DNA from: an uncultured Collinsella sp.
Lineage (GTDB): Bacteria; Actinomycetota; Coriobacteriia; Coriobacteriales; Coriobacteriaceae
Assembly (NCBI GenBank): GCA_902470895.1
Contig: CABRID010000112.1
Span: forward strand, 1 to 6,009
Direction: 5' to 3'
DNA length: 6,009 bases
In this document: piece by piece, positions 4,810 to 6,009 of the stretch
Layout of the letters: each line of letters starts with the position of its first letter
How positions within the stretch are numbered: the first letter of the stretch is position 1
The notes under the pieces: generated by a model
Told to the model about the DNA's origin: nothing
What the model saw: the letters and a program-made list of their open reading frames with translations, nothing else
Database searches by the model: none
Program-made: the position numbers and the translations under genes

Positions 4810-5955
4810 CTAGAGCACCTCCGTGTAGCTGCCAAAGTAGGTGAAGCTCTCGCACACGTCGTCGATGGAATCGAGCAGGTCGTCGAGGGCCTTGCTGCCA
4901 AAGGGGCAGTCCAGGTCAAAGTAGAACATAAACTCAAAGTCGTGCCCGGGGATGGGACGGCTTTCGAGCTTAATGAGGTTGATGTTGAGCGCATAGAAGC
5001 GCTCGAGTACGCGGTAGAGGGCGCCCGGCTCGTTGGCCGTGGTGATCATGAGCGAGGTGCGGTTGGCACCGGGGTAGACGCGCGGCTCGCGGCTGATGAC
5101 GACAAAGCGCGTGTAGTTATTGTCCGAGTCCTGGATGTTGGGCTCCAGCACTTCCAGGCCGTAGAGCGCCGCGCAGCTGCGCGAGGCGATGGCGGCGACG
5201 TCGGTGCGTTCGGAGTTGGCGACCATCTCGGCCGACATGGCCGTGTTGAGGTACTTGGTGGCGTGCAGGTCGTGGGCCTCGATAAAGCCGGCGCACTGGG
5301 CGATTGCCTGGCCATGGCTGTAGACCTCGCGCACGTCTGCGAGCTTGGTGCCGGGCTTGACGAGCAGGTTGTGGTCGATCTTGAGGCGCAGCGAGCGCAC
5401 GATGTGGAAGTCGAACTGGGCGAGCAGGTCGTAGACGGCGTTGACCGAGCCTGCGGTGGAGTTTTCGATGGGCAGCACGCCAAACTCGCAGAAGCCGTCG
5501 CGCACGGCGCGCATCACGCCCTCAAAGGTCTCGAAGAACGCGATGTCGGGCACGTCGAAGAGCTTGCACGCGGCTATTTGGCTGTAGGCGCCTTCCACGC
5601 CCTGGCAGGCAACGCTGGCCGTCTGGGGGAAGGGCGTATCGAAGGCTACGGCCGTGGCGTGGGCTTTTTGCGACACCGTGATGCCCTTGAGCTCGTTGAT
5701 GTAGCGCTGCTGCTCGGCCTTGCTCATGCTCATGAGCAAGCGAAACAGGGTGATGGTCTGGGCCTCGTAGCGCTCGGGCGCGCGGCCGGCGAGGTTGTTG
5801 AGTTTGGAGCGCTCGCGGGCGGGGTCGAAGACGGCCTTGCCCATCTCGATTTTTGACTTGGCGACCTCGGTGGCAATATTCATGCGCTCGACAAAGCTGT
5901 TGAGGAGCGTGGTATCGATGCCATCAATGGCCTGGCGAATATCGGCAAGGTCCAT
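4810..5955 (-). CDS. pheA: Bifunctional chorismate mutase / prephenate dehydratase with ACT domain (P-protein)
   Basis: 381 aa, the usual length of a P-protein, turning chorismate into prephenate and then phenylpyruvate, the committed route to phenylalanine. Residues 1-90 form an AroQ-type chorismate mutase; aligned by eye to the E. coli enzyme, its active-site residues are kept as R7, R24, K35, D44, R47, E48, S78 and Q82. The dehydratase domain (about 113-288) shows GVEGAYSQIA (119-128), LPIENSTAGSV (161-171), VYSHGQAIAQC (211-221) and the catalytic Thr of the TRF motif (282-284). The ACT domain (about 300-378) contains NEPGALYRVL (308-317) and ESRP (331-334), the elements that bind phenylalanine, so feedback inhibition by phenylalanine is likely. 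Stop TAG abuts the ATG of aroE-aroK. ATG at 5955 matches the family N-terminus; only 8 genomic nt upstream survive before adapter sequence, so promoter and most of the ribosome binding site are not visible. Confidence 0.96.
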   Translation of the reverse strand: MDLADIRQAIDGIDTTLLNSFVERMNIATEVAKSKIEMGKAVFDPARERSKLNNLAGRAPERYEAQTITLFRLLMSMSKAEQQRYINELKGITVSQKAHATAVAFDTPFPQTASVACQGVEGAYSQIAACKLFDVPDIAFFETFEGVMRAVRDGFCEFGVLPIENSTAGSVNAVYDLLAQFDFHIVRSLRLKIDHNLLVKPGTKLADVREVYSHGQAIAQCAGFIEAHDLHATKYLNTAMSAEMVANSERTDVAAIASRSCAALYGLEVLEPNIQDSDNNYTRFVVISREPRVYPGANRTSLMITTANEPGALYRVLERFYALNINLIKLESRPIPGHDFEFMFYFDLDCPFGSKALDDLLDSIDDVCESFTYFGSYTEVL

Positions 5956-5963
5956 GGAGACCC

Positions 5964-6009
5964 CTGTCTCTTATACACATCTCCGAGCCCACGAGACCGA
6001 GGCTGATCT
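5964..6009 (+). other. Illumina Nextera adapter left on the contig end (artefact)
   Basis: CTGTCTCTTATACACATCT (5964-5982) is the 19-bp Tn5 mosaic end used in Nextera libraries. It is followed by CCGAGCCCACGAGAC (5983-5997), the rest of the read-2 adapter; then CGAGGCTG (5998-6005), which I recall as a Nextera i7 index; then ATCT (6006-6009), the first bases of the P7 flow-cell sequence. This is read-through from a short insert that was assembled into the contig. The bases should be trimmed and not annotated as biology; in particular this is not a genomic Tn5 end. Confidence 0.98.

Noticed and set aside
3940..5856. Very long open frame (638 codons) on the plus strand opposite pheA and aroE-aroK
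   Set aside because: It is antisense to two genes with intact catalytic motifs. Its composition (dominated by Val, Gly, Ala, Asp, His, Leu) is what mirrored GC-rich codons give, and it contains no recognisable domain.
5964..5982. Tn5 mosaic end as evidence for a mobile element
   Set aside because: It is followed by the Nextera read-2 adapter, an index and P7 bases, so it comes from library preparation.

Overview
The window looks like chromosomal DNA from a fairly high-GC bacterium. Protein style, an AroE-AroK fusion and gene spacing make me think of a gut actinobacterium of the Coriobacteriia (Collinsella-like). That assignment is inference from recognition; no marker gene here proves it. 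The window is gene-dense and ordinary in content. I see no phage, insertion sequence, CRISPR array or defence system.

Left part (65-2821): a cell-surface polysaccharide module. A family 2 glycosyltransferase with two C-terminal membrane helices (minus strand) is transcribed divergently from a two-gene ABC-2 exporter (plus strand): a six-helix permease followed by a short Wzt/TagH-type ATPase. The two exporter genes are 11 nt apart and the second gene's Shine-Dalgarno overlaps the first gene's stop codon, so they form an operon. The 160-bp gap between the glycosyltransferase and the permease has a TATACT-like -10 hexamer on each strand. The first 64 bases lie downstream of the glycosyltransferase and I see nothing recognisable in them.

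Middle (2822-3056): a tRNA-Arg(UCU) gene on the plus strand, with a TATAAT box upstream and a strong intrinsic terminator just after its encoded CCA. About 60 nt without recognisable features separate this from the next operon, which converges on it.

Right part (3057-5955): a minus-strand aromatic amino acid operon, transcribed in the order pheA (chorismate mutase-prephenate dehydratase-ACT), aroE-aroK (shikimate dehydrogenase fused to shikimate kinase), aroQ (type II dehydroquinase). Together these cover 3-dehydroquinate to shikimate 3-phosphate and chorismate to phenylpyruvate. The missing steps (DAHP synthase, aroB, aroA, aroC) and tyrA are not in view and may lie upstream of pheA. A perfect 15-bp inverted repeat sits between aroE-aroK and aroQ.

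Right edge (5964-6009): not biology. It is Illumina Nextera adapter (mosaic end, read-2 adapter, an 8-nt index and the first bases of P7) left on the end of the contig. Genomic sequence therefore ends 8 nt upstream of the pheA start codon.
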